The notes under the pieces were generated by a model. That model did no database searches, had not been told where the DNA came from, and saw only the letters and a program-made list of their open reading frames with translations. From Coffea arabica (Eukaryota; Streptophyta; Magnoliopsida; Gentianales; Rubiaceae), in assembly GCF_036785885.1 (NCBI RefSeq), contig NC_092317.1:4714501-4778500 (forward strand): a stretch of 64,000 nt of DNA, in the 5' to 3' direction. This document shows, piece after piece, positions 11,801 through 23,073 of the stretch (positions within the stretch are counted from its first letter, which is position 1; every line of letters starts with the position of its first letter). The position numbers and the translations under genes are program-made.

Positions 11801-14800
11801 AAATTCCAGTTCTCAGTAAAGAATCCATCCTGCAATCTCTTCCATCCAAATGGCCTGTGGATCCCATTGACGACGTACATAAGCTAATTGAAAATAGTTC
11901 AAAGATTTTAGTTGTCCTCGATGATGATCCAACTGGAACTCAAACTGTACATGATATTGAGGTATTGACAGAATGGTGAGTTTCTCTTGGCTTCAGTTCT
12001 AGTTCCATATGACGGTATTTTAACAAAATCTTGACAACTGTCGTGTTGTTGAATAAATTGTTGATGCTCATGTTGGGCAACCTATGACGTCATATCATGT
12101 TCCTCTATACGATTTAAAAAATTCTATTTTGCTGGTTTGTTATGACACCTGACTTCTGAGGGTTTAGCATGACTAGAATTCTAATGATGACAAGCTTGGA
12201 TACTGTCTTTTTTTTTTTTTTCCTTTTTTTTGTGCTGAATGATAATCTTGTAATAAGCAAAAAAATGCTGTTTGCATGAGGTACTTTTTATTCCTGGATT
12301 CTGCTGGCAATTATTAAGAGCAGTGTAAGGCCCTATTGGTCTATACATGTTTTCAGGATTAGCAGTAATTCATTCAAGATATAAAAAGGAATGGAAGTCG
12401 ACAAAAAATTGACTGAATTTCCAGTTTAAAGAGAAAAAGGGAAAAGAAATTAGGATTTACAGGTTTCAAATCCTGAAACTATTGGTACTGGATTTGAAAA
12501 GTTGGCTTATTAAATTCTTTCCCTGTTGAAATATAGAATGGTATAGTCTCTTTAAAATCTGTACTGGTTGAAATAAAAAAGTGAAAAGGCATTAAAGATG
12601 CAAATTATTTCCTTTTCATGGAAAGTTGAAGTTTTAATTTGAGTAATAAGACTTTTGGGTTCACAAAAAAATTAACCACGTTGATTTTTTGTATGAAGAT
12701 AAAAGAGTTTGCATTTGGAAACAGAAAAAAGTATGAAAGTTTCTAATATAAAGAGCCATCCAATGGAAAAGTAAGAGGAGACTAGGTAGAAAGATCAAGA
12801 TCTAGAATGAGGGAGTCACAAGAAAGAAAGAAAGGAGAAAAGGCCAAAGGTCAAGGAGGCATAGAAGTTAAAAATCTGAAATAGGAGGAATGTATCCCAA
12901 GCAGAAAGAAAGAAAAGAAAAGACAATTTTGCAAAATTGTAGTCATTGAAAACCAAATATTGCTTTATCTACTACATTATGGGCTCAAGAAATTAATTTC
13001 TTAATTATCCGAATATTCCAACTCCCAATGAAGTAAAGTTCCCATTTCATAAAACTAACATCACTGGATCCAGATGTTGAGGAACAAGACTAATCCAAGA
13101 GGGTTATTCAATTAATTTTTTCCTGACCATATTCTCTTATTTGAGCTTCCATTTGTTTGACCTTCTAATTGGTTTATTGAGAAATTTGATTTAGAAAGTA
13201 AAAAGTTTCTCAACTATACAACTTATGTTGATGATTCATTGAAACAACACAAAAAGCAGTTCTTGAGTCTGTTAATCATCTGTCTTTGTGTTGGTTTTTA
13301 GGAATGTTGAAGCACTCATTCAGCAATTCAAAAATAGGCCCAAATGTTTTTTCATTCTGACCAATTCCAGGTCACTGAGTTCTGAGAAGGTATAAAGTCT
13401 TCCTTCAAAATCATGCAGTAGAGAATTCCCTTGCAAAAAATATGAGCATTTATTAGACACAGTCAAAAAACCACTTGTGCAGGAGTTCATTCACTAAGAT
13501 CTGCTCTCTACAGGCTAGTAAATTGGTAGCAGATATATGTACAAATCTATATACTGCATCTCAGTCAGTCAATAGCACGGACTATACAATTGTTCTGAGG
13601 GGTGATTCAACACTACGTGGTCATTTTCCAGAGGCAAGGACTAAAAACTTGTCTTGTAAATGTTGACTGTAAAACTTTTCTTCTGGCTATGCTTAATGCA
13701 TTCTTTTGCTTCATTGTGGCCAGGAAGTAGATGCAGCTGTTTCTATACTGGGAGAAATGGATGCATGGATAATCTGCCCATTTTTTCTAGAAGGAGGCCG
13801 TTACACTATTAATGATATACACTATGTTGCAGACTCTGATAGGTTTTGATTCTTCTTTCTTATTCAACAATCCTTCTGTATAGTTTAATTATAACGCAGA
13901 GAACATTAACATTCATTTCATGGCTTCATGTCCATAGGCTTATCCCTGCTGGGGAAACCGAATTTGCTAGAGATGCTGCTTTTGGCTATAAATCTTCTAA
14001 CCTCTGCGAGGTGTCATATCTTGTTAACCCATGTGCAAGTAGGCTGTTCATTTCCACCCAATGACACTTCTCTGTTTGTTTTCTTTAAACTTCAATTTCA
14101 AAATTCCAGTGGGTGGAGGAGAAAACTGGTGGAAGAATACCTGCTAGAAGTGTGGCTTCTATATCCATTCAACTGCTAAGAAAAGGTGGACCAGATGCTG
14201 TTTGTGAACATCTATGCAATTTGGAGAAGGTAAGGTGCATAAGTTATTGGAGGATTTACTAGCCATTTATTTCAATAATCTATATGGACATCAATTTGAT
14301 TTGAAATATCTGGAGGGGGTTCAAGTTAGGATTGAAAATCGGACTACTAAGATATTTAGGGCCAGCGGCTTTCAACTTTTGATTTATGAGGTGCCTAGAG
14401 ATAATTAAACACATTGAATGCAATCAATTGGCAGAAACATCATTTTGGAATAACTGCTTATTAAGAGGACATCTTGTTAATAGCACTACATGGTTTCATT
14501 TCTTTCTAGTAGGTTTTGTTTATATAGTGAAGGTTTTGTGAAGATAACTGTGATATGAACATGATGTTGCTTGGTGTATTTGAGTGTGTGATCAATATGC
14601 TCCCTGATCATGGAAAGACTTTGTGTATCATTTGCTTATGTGCATGGCCTTAATTTCCATACACTAAGGTTTAACGTATGAAACAGGGTTCGACATGTAT
14701 AGTTAATGCAGCTAGTGACAGAGATATGGCTGTATTTGCTGCTGGAATGATTCAGGTCTTGTTTATTTACATCATTTTTTGATGCTTTCTTTGACATATT

Positions 14801-17800
14801 TGTCGGAAATTTGAGATGGCTTTAACCTGTATTTACCTGGTAGGCTGAGCTGAAGGGAAAAAGGTTCTTATGCCGTACTGCTGCCAGTTTTGTTTCTGCA
14901 AGGCTTGGAATTATCAGAAAAGCTCCAATTTTACCCAATGATCTTGGTATTAATGGAGAGAGGAGTGGTGGGCTTATCGTTGTTGGTTCCTACGTTCCAA
15001 AGACAACAAAGCAGGTAAAAATCATTACAGAAGTACTTTTTCTGTGGAAAATTCATTTTTGTTTTCCTAATTGATGAATAAAGTTTCTGCCATATGCAGG
15101 TTGAAGAACTTAAATCTCAATGTGGACATTTCTTAAAGAGTATTGAGGTATCATAAATGCCAATTAGCTACTTATGAAAGAAAATTCTTCTCTTTTTCCT
15201 TACGACCAGGGAAAACAAAACCAAAAGGAAAGGAAGATAGAGAGTGCAATGGGCAGAGATATACTCTATTAACCGTGTTACACCTTTAGGAACTGTATTA
15301 ATGGCGTGATGACCTTATTTTTCTTTTCTTTACTGTATAGATCTCTGTGGAAAAAGTAGCCATGAGGTCAACAGAAGAGAGGCAGGATGAAATCACCCGA
15401 ACAGTTGAGACAGCAGATATTTACCTTAGGAGTTGTAAAGACACTCTCATATTGACTAGCCGAAAACTTATAACAGGCAAAAGTAAGACTCTCTTGATTT
15501 TCAAGTACCTTTCTACACTTGCCATCAAAGCTTTTGAAATGAGTTGAAGTTTTACCTCCATATGCACTTCCTCTCCACAAACTAGTTTAGTTCCTGTACT
15601 TAGTGAGCTTCATGTTTGTCCTTTCAAATGCAACCAGCCCCTTCTGAAAGTTTAGAGATAAATTCCAAGGTGAGCTCTGCTCTGGTGGAAATAGTTCAGC
15701 GGATAACTACAAGACCCCGTTATGTTCTTGCGAAGGTACTTTCTCCTTATCCCTCAAACTTATTTTGATAGGAAGCTGCTGGGTCCTAGAGAGGTTATCT
15801 ACTTAACCAGTGGGTGGTGCAATCTTCTTTTCTCTTCAGATGGTTTCCTGCTTATCCAGACACTGCATTTCATTTCTTAGTTATAGAGCAATTAGAAATC
15901 ACGGTAAGTATTGTGATGCATCAGTTTAGGTTGGAACCTACATGGATATTGCTATTTTTCTATACATTTGTAAAGTTATTAGATAATGATATGAACAACA
16001 TAAAAAATCTGAAGTATAGAAGAGATTCCATAAGTGTCCTTTATTACTGTTTCTAATATCTGTAAAGATTTCCCGAGTTATCTTCTACCCTCCCAAGGCC
16101 TCTCTCCTCTCTCTGCACAAGTCCTCCAGCAAACATAAGAGTTATGTCATGGGCTGTTGATGCCAAAGACAAAGATCATCCAGAGTTGCATCCTTTTTAT
16201 ATTTTGAGTAGGACTGCGCTTCATAATCTCCTATGCTAAAGTTACACAGGAGGGGAAAAAGGCAGTGTTGCAAATGTGTTGAGATAATTCCAAATGGAGA
16301 TCACATTCTCGCGTTAAGTACCCCTTTCGCTGATGGTGCTGGGAAGGGTTGTCTGCTATTTTATTGTTTGACATACTTAGGGTGTTATAATAATACATAG
16401 GCAATGATGGTGTTGTGTATTCACAGTTTAGTGCTCAAATAAGCTTTTCCCTACACAGGGTGGTATAACCTCTTCAGACCTTGCTACAAAAGCTCTTGGA
16501 GCAAGATCTGCCAAAATAGCTGGTCAGGCTTTACCTGGTGTTCCCTTGTGGCAGCTAGGTCCTGAAAGCAAACACCCTGAAGTACCATATATTGTATTCC
16601 CAGGTAACTTGAAATGTTGTACTTCTTATGGTGCAAATTCCTCTCGGAGATTTCTTTTGGATCCATAATGTAACCTATATGTTTACTTAGGAAATGTCGG
16701 TGACAGTAACGCTTTAGCTGAAGTAGTAAAACATTGGGCTAGTGTCAACAGAATCTCATCAACTAAGGAACTTCTCCATGTAAGAGCTGTCTTTTGAATA
16801 ATTTGTGAACTGGCTCATATTTCAAGTAATGATTATCTATTCCATGTTTAGAATGCAGAAAGAGGTGGATACGCCATTGGAGCTTTTAACGTGTATAATT
16901 TAGAAGGAGTTCAGGCAGTCGTTGCTGCAGCAGAGGATGAAGGAAGTCCTGCCATTTTACAGGTTTGGCAGTACATTAATTTGGGGCAGAGTGTGATAAT
17001 TTTGTACTTTTTCAAGCTCTCAAGAAGCATGACTGCTACAAATGCTATAAATACTATCTGAAATGTGACGTGAAAATACAAATTTCTGACTAACTTGGTA
17101 TCCTTGTCATCCTTAAGGAAGAAAGTTCATACTATTTCAAATTCCTGAAGAAATTATGCCCAATTACATTGAAGGTTTGCCTAGTGTAAAAAATTAAGAT
17201 GGTTGTGCAAAAGAATGTAACTCTTTTTAAGTTCATCACCTAAGTACATCAAAATTTTATAATTTCTATGGTAATAAAAAAAGCATATCTTCAAACGTCA
17301 AATTTCTCAAATGGTTTTACTCCAAAACATATGTGTTGCACTTTACATGCTTTCCTGAAACTTTAACCCCCTTCTTTTTGTATGCCAACGTGTTTATTTT
17401 TGGAGGATGGCATAGTGGGACTGCCACTTGAAATATGACAACATTGTCTCATAACTTCTCAACCTCTCTCTGAGCCTAAGTTGGCTCAACTGAAACCCCA
17501 TTTTAGTAGTACCTGGGTTCATTTATTCCTTTTAATTAAACATGTGCTTAATTAGTACTCTATTTTATTTCAGTCGTGTACTTCATTCCTTTGTTTATGT
17601 ACTACAATACATGATGCTTGCAAGGTGCCGATGCATTCAAGACTCTCATGCTCAAAATTTCAATCAACTTTCCAGGCTTTAACTGCAAGAGAGAACAAAA
17701 AGCTTTCAATTTCACAGATTAATGTTTTGTATTAAATCTGTTCTTGATTAACTAAATTTATGCTCTATTGGAGTCATTTAGTCATTGACACTGATTTATC

Positions 17801-20135
17801 ATTTTGAACCACTACTTATACAGATCCATCCTAGTGCTTTAAAACAAGGAGGAACCCCTTTGGTTGCCTGTTGTATCTCTGCTGCAGAACAAGCAACAGT
17901 AAGTAACATATTGTTTAAAACCCAGTAATGTGTGCTTTTAGCACTTGTACTCTGCTAAAAGGAAACATGGCTGAGAAATTTTTGATAAAATCCAAATGGA
18001 CTTTCTTCTAAATAGGTGAGGAAGAGAAGAAATCATTTTCATTGAACGGCTAAAAACGCAGTATAATGTGATATGATGGCCAATTTCTATAAACAAGGAA
18101 CATGACCAACAGATTCTTAGGTTTGTGAAGGAATCTTATACTTCACTGATTTGTTATTCTCGTCATATGCAGCTTAAATGCAATGGCTATGCGCAGAGTC
18201 TTATTATATGCCTTGGTATTTTAGGTCTCTTTACTTTAAATTTTTAACCCCCTCCCTGAAGAAAGTGATAAAGTAATGAAAGATGCTTACCCATAACTTT
18301 GTCTAAATGGTATTTGAGTCTAAACATATAATCTTATATTTGATTAAAATCTGAAATACCAATGGCTGTCCTTTCTTTTTCCCTAATACTGCTTTTGATT
18401 GCTAGTTAGCTTGAATAACTTTATTAACTTCAATGCAGGTCCCTATTACTGTTCATTTTGATCATGGAAGCTCAAAACAAGAGTTGTTGGGAGCTCTTGA
18501 GTTGGTAAGCTTCTTGTTGACTTCTATGAGACTTGTATTTTATGTTTATCGCCTGATAAAGAATTTATATGCTCCCAGGAATTTCATTTAAGCTATAGAT
18601 ATTTATCTTGTCACATAGCTTCTCAACTTAATTACCATGGCAGGGATTTCATTCGGTCATGGTGGATGGTTCTGACCTTCCTTTCAAGGAGAATATATCA
18701 TACACAAAATCCATTGCAGAAGTGGCGCACACCAAAAATATGGTGGTAGAAGCTGAATTGGGAAGATTGTCAGGAACTGAAGATGATCTGACTGTTGAAG
18801 ATTATGAGGCTCGGCTAACTGATGTTACCCAGGTTCTCTATCTGTCTAATACGTTGCTCTTTCTTACAGAGGAACTGTCTGAAATTCTGAAGATATTCGT
18901 GTCAGTTAATTACCAATGTGACCTTAAGTGTTTGGTGAATTTCAGGCAAACGAGTTCATTGACACAACGGGTATAGACGCTTTGGCTGTGTGCATTGGGA
19001 ATGTTCATGGAAAGTACCCTGAAAGTGGTCCAAATCTTAGACTTGATTTGCTCAAGGTCAAGCATATATATTCCTTCTTGTGTTGTATTTTTGTATTTTG
19101 TAGGGTAAGCAAGCTTTCAGTTGAAGTGTTCACATGCATGCTTATCTTTCTAAATCACATTAATAAATGCACTAAAAGCACTAGGTCGGTATTCTTAAGA
19201 TCGTTGGACATCCACAGAGTTTTGGAGTGTGAAAGCTAGATTGTGTGCACTTTTCTGTTAGGATGTTGCTGATGATTTCCAAGCTCCTATATGTGTCACT
19301 GGCACCTATCATACTTGTTTATTTGGTCCATCTGCCAAAAACCTTACTGTTGAAACTTGAAAGCTGTTTACTTGGTTTATTTACAAGTATCCTTAGCTTC
19401 TGCAAGTTTTTAAAGCTTTTGCTACCTGATTATTAAACCTAGATTGTCATTATAAATTTTCTTGCTAACTTATGCCGTTTGTCACAATGCTGGGCTGTGT
19501 ATGTATATTAGTCTGTCAGATGCCATTATACCGTCCTAGTTTGTAAATTTTTTTTTTTTTTTTTGCGTAATTTTTGTAAGCAAAATCTTAGCGACTTTGG
19601 TCAAATGCTGCGACCGTGGAAATTGTCAGAAAAGCTTGCTTTTTTTACTTCTTATCTTTGTTGTGCATGATTTTGATTGCAAGAAAGATTAAGCATCCAT
19701 GCCTGTTAAGCTTCTAATCCTCCCCTCTGCTATCTCTCCAGGATCTTTATGGTCTGTGTTCAAAGAAAGGAGTTTATGTTGTTCTCCATGGAGCTTCTGG
19801 ATTGCCGAAGGAGCTCATCGAGGTATTATTGCTTGTTTAACTATTGTTTAGCTATTTCTAGAGAGCATTCGGTACAACTTTGAAGTTCTTGATTCAAGTC
19901 GAACCTGGAAAATGCTGACTAATAGATGTTACGCATGCATGATTATTCCCAGGAATGTATAAAGCTAGGAGTAAGGAAGTTCAATGTCAACACCGAGGTG
20001 CGAAAGGCTTATATGGATTCATTATACAGCTCCAAGAAAGATCTCATCCAAGTCATGACCTCTGCCAAGGAGGCCATGAAGGCTGTGGTTGCAGAGAAGA
20101 TGCGTCTATTTGGTTCAGCTGGAAAAGCATGGTGA
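1349..20135 (+). CDS. Four-domain acid-sugar enzyme: dehydrogenase x2, DUF1537 kinase, class II aldolase (5' end off window)
   Basis: This is the relative of Arabidopsis At1g18270 (ketose-bisphosphate aldolase class-II family). I see 41 exons: 1349-1424, 2137-2217, 2320-2400, 3037-3113, 3213-3267, 3372-3420, 3592-3729, 4657-4738, 5657-5735, 5814-5860, 5941-6135, 6977-7052, 7347-7427, 7502-7582, 8049-8125, 8236-8290, 8402-8450, 8638-8775, 9643-9724, 9811-9889, 10725-10771, 11764-11975, 13302-13389, 13514-13633, 13724-13842, 13938-14010, 14110-14229, 14687-14755, 14844-15014, 15100-15147, 15341-15482, 15638-15735, 16459-16603, 16691-16779, 16852-16962, 17824-17898, 18439-18504, 18644-18832, 18946-19056, 19742-19822, 19953-20135. 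They join in frame to 1344 residues ending in TGA. As I recall, the Arabidopsis protein is about 1370 residues, so only a first exon of about 30 codons (N-terminal nucleotide-binding motif) is missing; I did not find it in 1-1348. No transit peptide can be judged. Two introns begin with GC. The separate domain entries give residues and motifs. The substrate is not established. Confidence 0.93.
7031..7120 (+). repeat. 60-nt tandem copy of an exon end plus splice donor
   Basis: The last bases of the exon ending at 7052 and its GTAATTG donor (7031-7060) are repeated at 7091-7120, 60 nt downstream, with about two mismatches. The exact donor context CACAAG|GTAATTG occurs in both copies. Confidence 0.85.
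7205..7295 (+). repeat. Short local tandem duplications in an intron
   Basis: The string ATAATGGTTACACTTTAT occurs twice in succession within 7211-7250, and pieces of it plus TTCAAGTGCAT recur to about 7290. This is replication-slippage type sequence in the intron before the exon at 7347. Confidence 0.75.
8839..8993. mobile_element. MITE-like remnant with short inverted ends
   Basis: GTTTGTTTGGATTGA at 8841-8855 faces ATCCAAATAAACTC at 8979-8992. The inverted ends are imperfect and enclose about 120 nt of AT-rich, non-coding sequence inside an intron of the fusion gene. Ends of the type TTTGTTTGGAT...ATCCAAACAAA are common in plant MITEs. I did not find a convincing target duplication. Confidence 0.4.
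11651..11667 (+). repeat. AC dinucleotide microsatellite
   Basis: A run of about eight AC units, in the intron before the kinase domain of the fusion gene. Confidence 0.9.
11764..16779 (+). other. Domain 3 of the fusion: DUF1537 / four-carbon acid-sugar kinase
   Basis: In-view residues 576-1073, over 14 exons. N-lobe: VVLDDDPTGTQTVHDIEVL, the signature substrate-binding motif of the DUF1537 (OtnK/DtnK) family, then LTNSRSL, VLRGDSTLRGHFPE and ICPFFLEGGRYT. C-lobe nucleotide-binding region: GLIVVGSYVPKTTKQ, TRPRYVLAKGGITSSD and YIVFPGNVGD. Known bacterial members phosphorylate D-erythronate, L-threonate, D-threonate or 3-oxo-tetronate with ATP. The length (about 500 residues) is somewhat above the roughly 420 of stand-alone bacterial kinases. 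The intron at 13634-13723 has a GC donor (AGAG|GCAAGG). Confidence 0.92.
16852..20135 (+). other. Domain 4 of the fusion: class II (zinc) aldolase, GatY/FbaA type
   Basis: In-view residues 1074-1344, over 7 exons. The TIM-barrel signatures are present: GGYAIGAFNVYNLEG, then VHFDHGSS with the first zinc-ligand His and catalytic Asp, VEAELGRLSGTED, IGNVHGKYP with a zinc His, VVLHGASGLP with a zinc His, and the phosphate-binding end GVRKFNVNTEVR. All expected metal ligands are present, so the domain should be active in aldol cleavage or condensation of a phosphorylated ketose-type substrate. The length (about 270 residues) fits a GatY/KbaY-type enzyme. It sits directly behind the kinase, so a phosphorylated product could pass from one domain to the next. 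Confidence 0.93.
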
Positions 20136-21129
20136 CAGTCTTCAAGCTTCAAGCATCAAAACGAGAGGTTTAAAATATAAATACCTCGGAAAGCAGAGAT
20201 AAAAGCACAGAAGAATATGTCTATTTGTAACAGCATTTTCTTTCATCTCTCTGTGTTCTTTACTTTCTTTCTACCCTTAGATATCTTAGATGTCTAAAAC
20301 CTTGATCCTATTTAGTGCCAATTACTATACCATGTAATTCTGAATTTCAGTTCTTCATGTGGTCTGCCCACAAATATGTGTACTATTTGTCCTCAATCCA
20401 TTGGCTACATTTTAAGTCCCAAAACTCAATTCTCTTAACTTGGCAATTTGAAATAGTCATGCTTCTGATGGCAGGACCCCAAAAAAAAAAAAAGGTATAA
20501 AAATAAATAGGAAAAAAGTACAGGAATTGACCGGTTTATTCTTGTAGAATTATTGCAACATAATTTGCATCGGCCTCCTTCCAATTGAACGAGTAAGCTA
20601 AGTACATTGACTTGACGGGACAAGTTATGACATAAATGAATTTCTTCTTAAGATTAATTCCAATCAAACCAATGATCTCTTGAAAAAACAAAATGAGAAA
20701 AAAAAAAAGAAAGAAGAAAGAAGAAAACTTATTGACCGTATTCACTGAGTGGACCGGCTTTTATTTCGTATTTTCGGTCACTTGAGTCTTGAGTGGCCCA
20801 GTACTGAGGGCATTCAGGCCCAAATTGCCATTCACTTCCACTCACTTCATCTTGATGCCCGAAATCAGTCTTCAGCAGAATTGATTGCAGCTCCAATTCT
20901 TCTTCCAGCAAAACTCAATAATCAGAAATCAAAGCAGAAGCAGGGGTGTCCATCAAAATGCTGCAGAATCTGTTTTGGATAATTACGTTCCTTCATCCAT
21001 GTCTAAAGTGCCATTAGAACACCCTGTCCAGGCGCAGAGCACCACAAAGGTTTAGATTTCCCATTTTTGTTTTACATGATTTAAGATTTTTGGGTTTGTG
21101 GAAATTTTCTGGTTTTATCCAAATAAAGA
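20136..21129. other. 3' UTR of the fusion gene and upstream region of the PPR gene
   Basis: Non-coding. The first few hundred bases after the TGA at 20133-20135 are probably 3' UTR. An A-rich tract lies at 20480-20494 and a purine-rich tract at 20697-20725. 20740-21129 is less AT-rich and is probably the promoter and 5' leader of the PPR gene. I see no clear TATA box. Confidence 0.5.
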
Positions 21130-23073
21130 ATGCAGAGAGCTAGTTCAAAGAAATTCCTAGCTCTCTGCAGAAAATGGCCGTTAAAATCCAGTTTTCTACC
21201 TATTCATTTTTCTACCTATTCCCATCTGGGTTTAGCCCAAAACTCGGTAAAATCCAGTTCTTGGAAAGAAAGTGGAAGGGTTTCGAGTGAAGCAATAAAA
21301 GGGCATGACTTAATTCGCCTCAGTTCTGAACCAGAAAGCTCAATGGACAGTAAAAGGCATGATGAATTTTCTGCTGATGTTGAAAAGATTTATAGAATTT
21401 TGAGAAAATTTCATACTAGAGCCCCGAAATTGGAACTTGCCTTGAAAGAATCAGGCGTTGTTGTAAGATCAGGATTGACCGAAAGAGTTTTGAACCGTTG
21501 TGGTGATGCTGGAAACTTAGGATATAGTTTCTTTGTGTGGGCGTCGAAACAGCCGGGCTATAGGCATAGTTATGATGTGTATAAGGCAATGATCAGGATT
21601 ATGGGGAAAATGAGACAATTTGGAGCTGTTTGGGCTCTTATTGAGGAGATGAGGAAGGAGAATCCTCAGCTGTTATCGCCTGAGATGTTTGTTGTTCTGA
21701 TGCGGAGATTTGCCTCTGCAAAGCTGGTCAAGAAAGCTATTGAAGTTTTGGATGAGATGCCAAAATACGGGTGTGAACCAGATGAGTATGTTTTTGGATG
21801 TTTGTTGGATGCTTTGTGCAAGAATGGCAGTGTTAAAGAAGCTGCATTGCTTTTCGACGATATGAGGATGAGATTTAAGCCAACAATTAAGCATTTTACT
21901 TCACTGTTATATGGTTGGTGTAGGGAAGGGAAGCTTATGGAGGCAAAACATGTATTGGGGAAAATGAAGGAAGCAGGGTTTGAACCTGACATTGTGGTCT
22001 ACAACAATTTGCTTAATGGATATGCAGTGGCTGGGAAAATGGTAGATGCATTTGATCTATTGCAAGAGATGAAGAGGAAGGGTTGTGAACCCAACGCAAC
22101 ATCATTTACTGTTGTGATTCAGGCCCTTTGTGCTCAGGAAAAGATGGATGAAGCAATCCGAATCTTAAGCGATATGGAAAGGAGTGGGTGTGAGGCTGAT
22201 GTGGTGACATATACTACTATGATAAGTGGATTTTGTAAGTGGGGTAAGATAAATAAGGGGTATGAGCTTTTGGATGGCATGATACAGAAGGGGCTCACTC
22301 CTACTCAGACTACGTATTTGCACATCATGTTGGCTCATGAGAAGAAGGAAGAGCTGGAGGAGTGTATGCAACTTGTGGAAGAGATGCAGAAGATTGGTTT
22401 AGTTCCTGACGTCAGCATTTACAATACTTTAATCCGATTGTCTTGCAAGTTGGGGGAGATTAAAGAATGTATTAGATTTTGGAATCAGATTGAAGTGAAT
22501 GGGATAAGTCCAGGGGTTGACTCTTTTGTCATTATGATAAATGGCTTAGTGGAGCAAGGGTGTCTGGTGGAAGCATGTAATTACTTTAAAGATATGATCT
22601 TGAGAGGTCTGCTGTCTGCTCCTCAATATGGTACCCTTAAGGATCTATTAAATTCTTTGCTTAGAGCTGATAAGGTTGAAATGGCTAAAGATGTCTGGAG
22701 TTGCATTATGACTAAAGGATGTGAACTCAACACATATGCGTGGACAATTTGGATTCATGCACTCTTCTCAAAGGGGCATGTGAAGGAAGCTTGTTCGTAC
22801 TGTTTGGATATGATGGATAATGGCGTGATGCCTCAGCCAGACACCTTTGCCAAGCTAATGCGTGGTTTGAGGAAGCTGTACAACAGGCAACTTGCTGCTG
22901 AAATCACAGAGAAGGTGAGGAAAATGGCTGCTGAGAGACAGATGACCTTTAAGATGTATAAACGGCGTGGTGAAAGAGACTTAAAAGAGAAAGCTAAGGC
23001 AAAAAAGGATGGGAGAAAAAGGCGAGCTCGTCGACGTCGGTGGGGCAAGGCCCATAATGAAGCTAGCATTTAG
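21130..23073 (+). CDS. P-class pentatricopeptide repeat protein, probably mitochondrial
   Basis: Intronless, 647 residues, as usual for plant PPR genes. The N-terminus (MQRASSKKFLALCRKW...) is rich in Arg, Lys, Ser and Leu and poor in acidic residues, which fits an organelle targeting peptide. From about residue 147 to 590 there are about 12 to 13 tandem 35-residue P-type motifs, for example beginning DEYVFGCLLDALCKNG, DIVVYNNLLNGYAVAG and DVVTYTTMISGFCKWG, ending in the usual GCEP/GLTP turns. There is no E, DYW or SMR domain. The C-terminus after about residue 605 is a very basic tail (KRRGERDL to KKDGRKRRARRRRWGK). The closest relatives I recall are At5g65820 and At3g49730, both annotated as organellar. 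PPR proteins bind single-stranded RNA in a sequence-specific way; the target is unknown. The start is the first ATG of the long frame. Confidence 0.92.
   Translation: MQRASSKKFLALCRKWPLKSSFLPIHFSTYSHLGLAQNSVKSSSWKESGRVSSEAIKGHDLIRLSSEPESSMDSKRHDEFSADVEKIYRILRKFHTRAPKLELALKESGVVVRSGLTERVLNRCGDAGNLGYSFFVWASKQPGYRHSYDVYKAMIRIMGKMRQFGAVWALIEEMRKENPQLLSPEMFVVLMRRFASAKLVKKAIEVLDEMPKYGCEPDEYVFGCLLDALCKNGSVKEAALLFDDMRMRFKPTIKHFTSLLYGWCREGKLMEAKHVLGKMKEAGFEPDIVVYNNLLNGYAVAGKMVDAFDLLQEMKRKGCEPNATSFTVVIQALCAQEKMDEAIRILSDMERSGCEADVVTYTTMISGFCKWGKINKGYELLDGMIQKGLTPTQTTYLHIMLAHEKKEELEECMQLVEEMQKIGLVPDVSIYNTLIRLSCKLGEIKECIRFWNQIEVNGISPGVDSFVIMINGLVEQGCLVEACNYFKDMILRGLLSAPQYGTLKDLLNSLLRADKVEMAKDVWSCIMTKGCELNTYAWTIWIHALFSKGHVKEACSYCLDMMDNGVMPQPDTFAKLMRGLRKLYNRQLAAEITEKVRKMAAERQMTFKMYKRRGERDLKEKAKAKKDGRKRRARRRRWGKAHNEASI

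Noticed and set aside
21666-23069. Long open frames on the strand opposite the PPR gene
   Set aside because: They are antisense shadows of a single-exon coding sequence.
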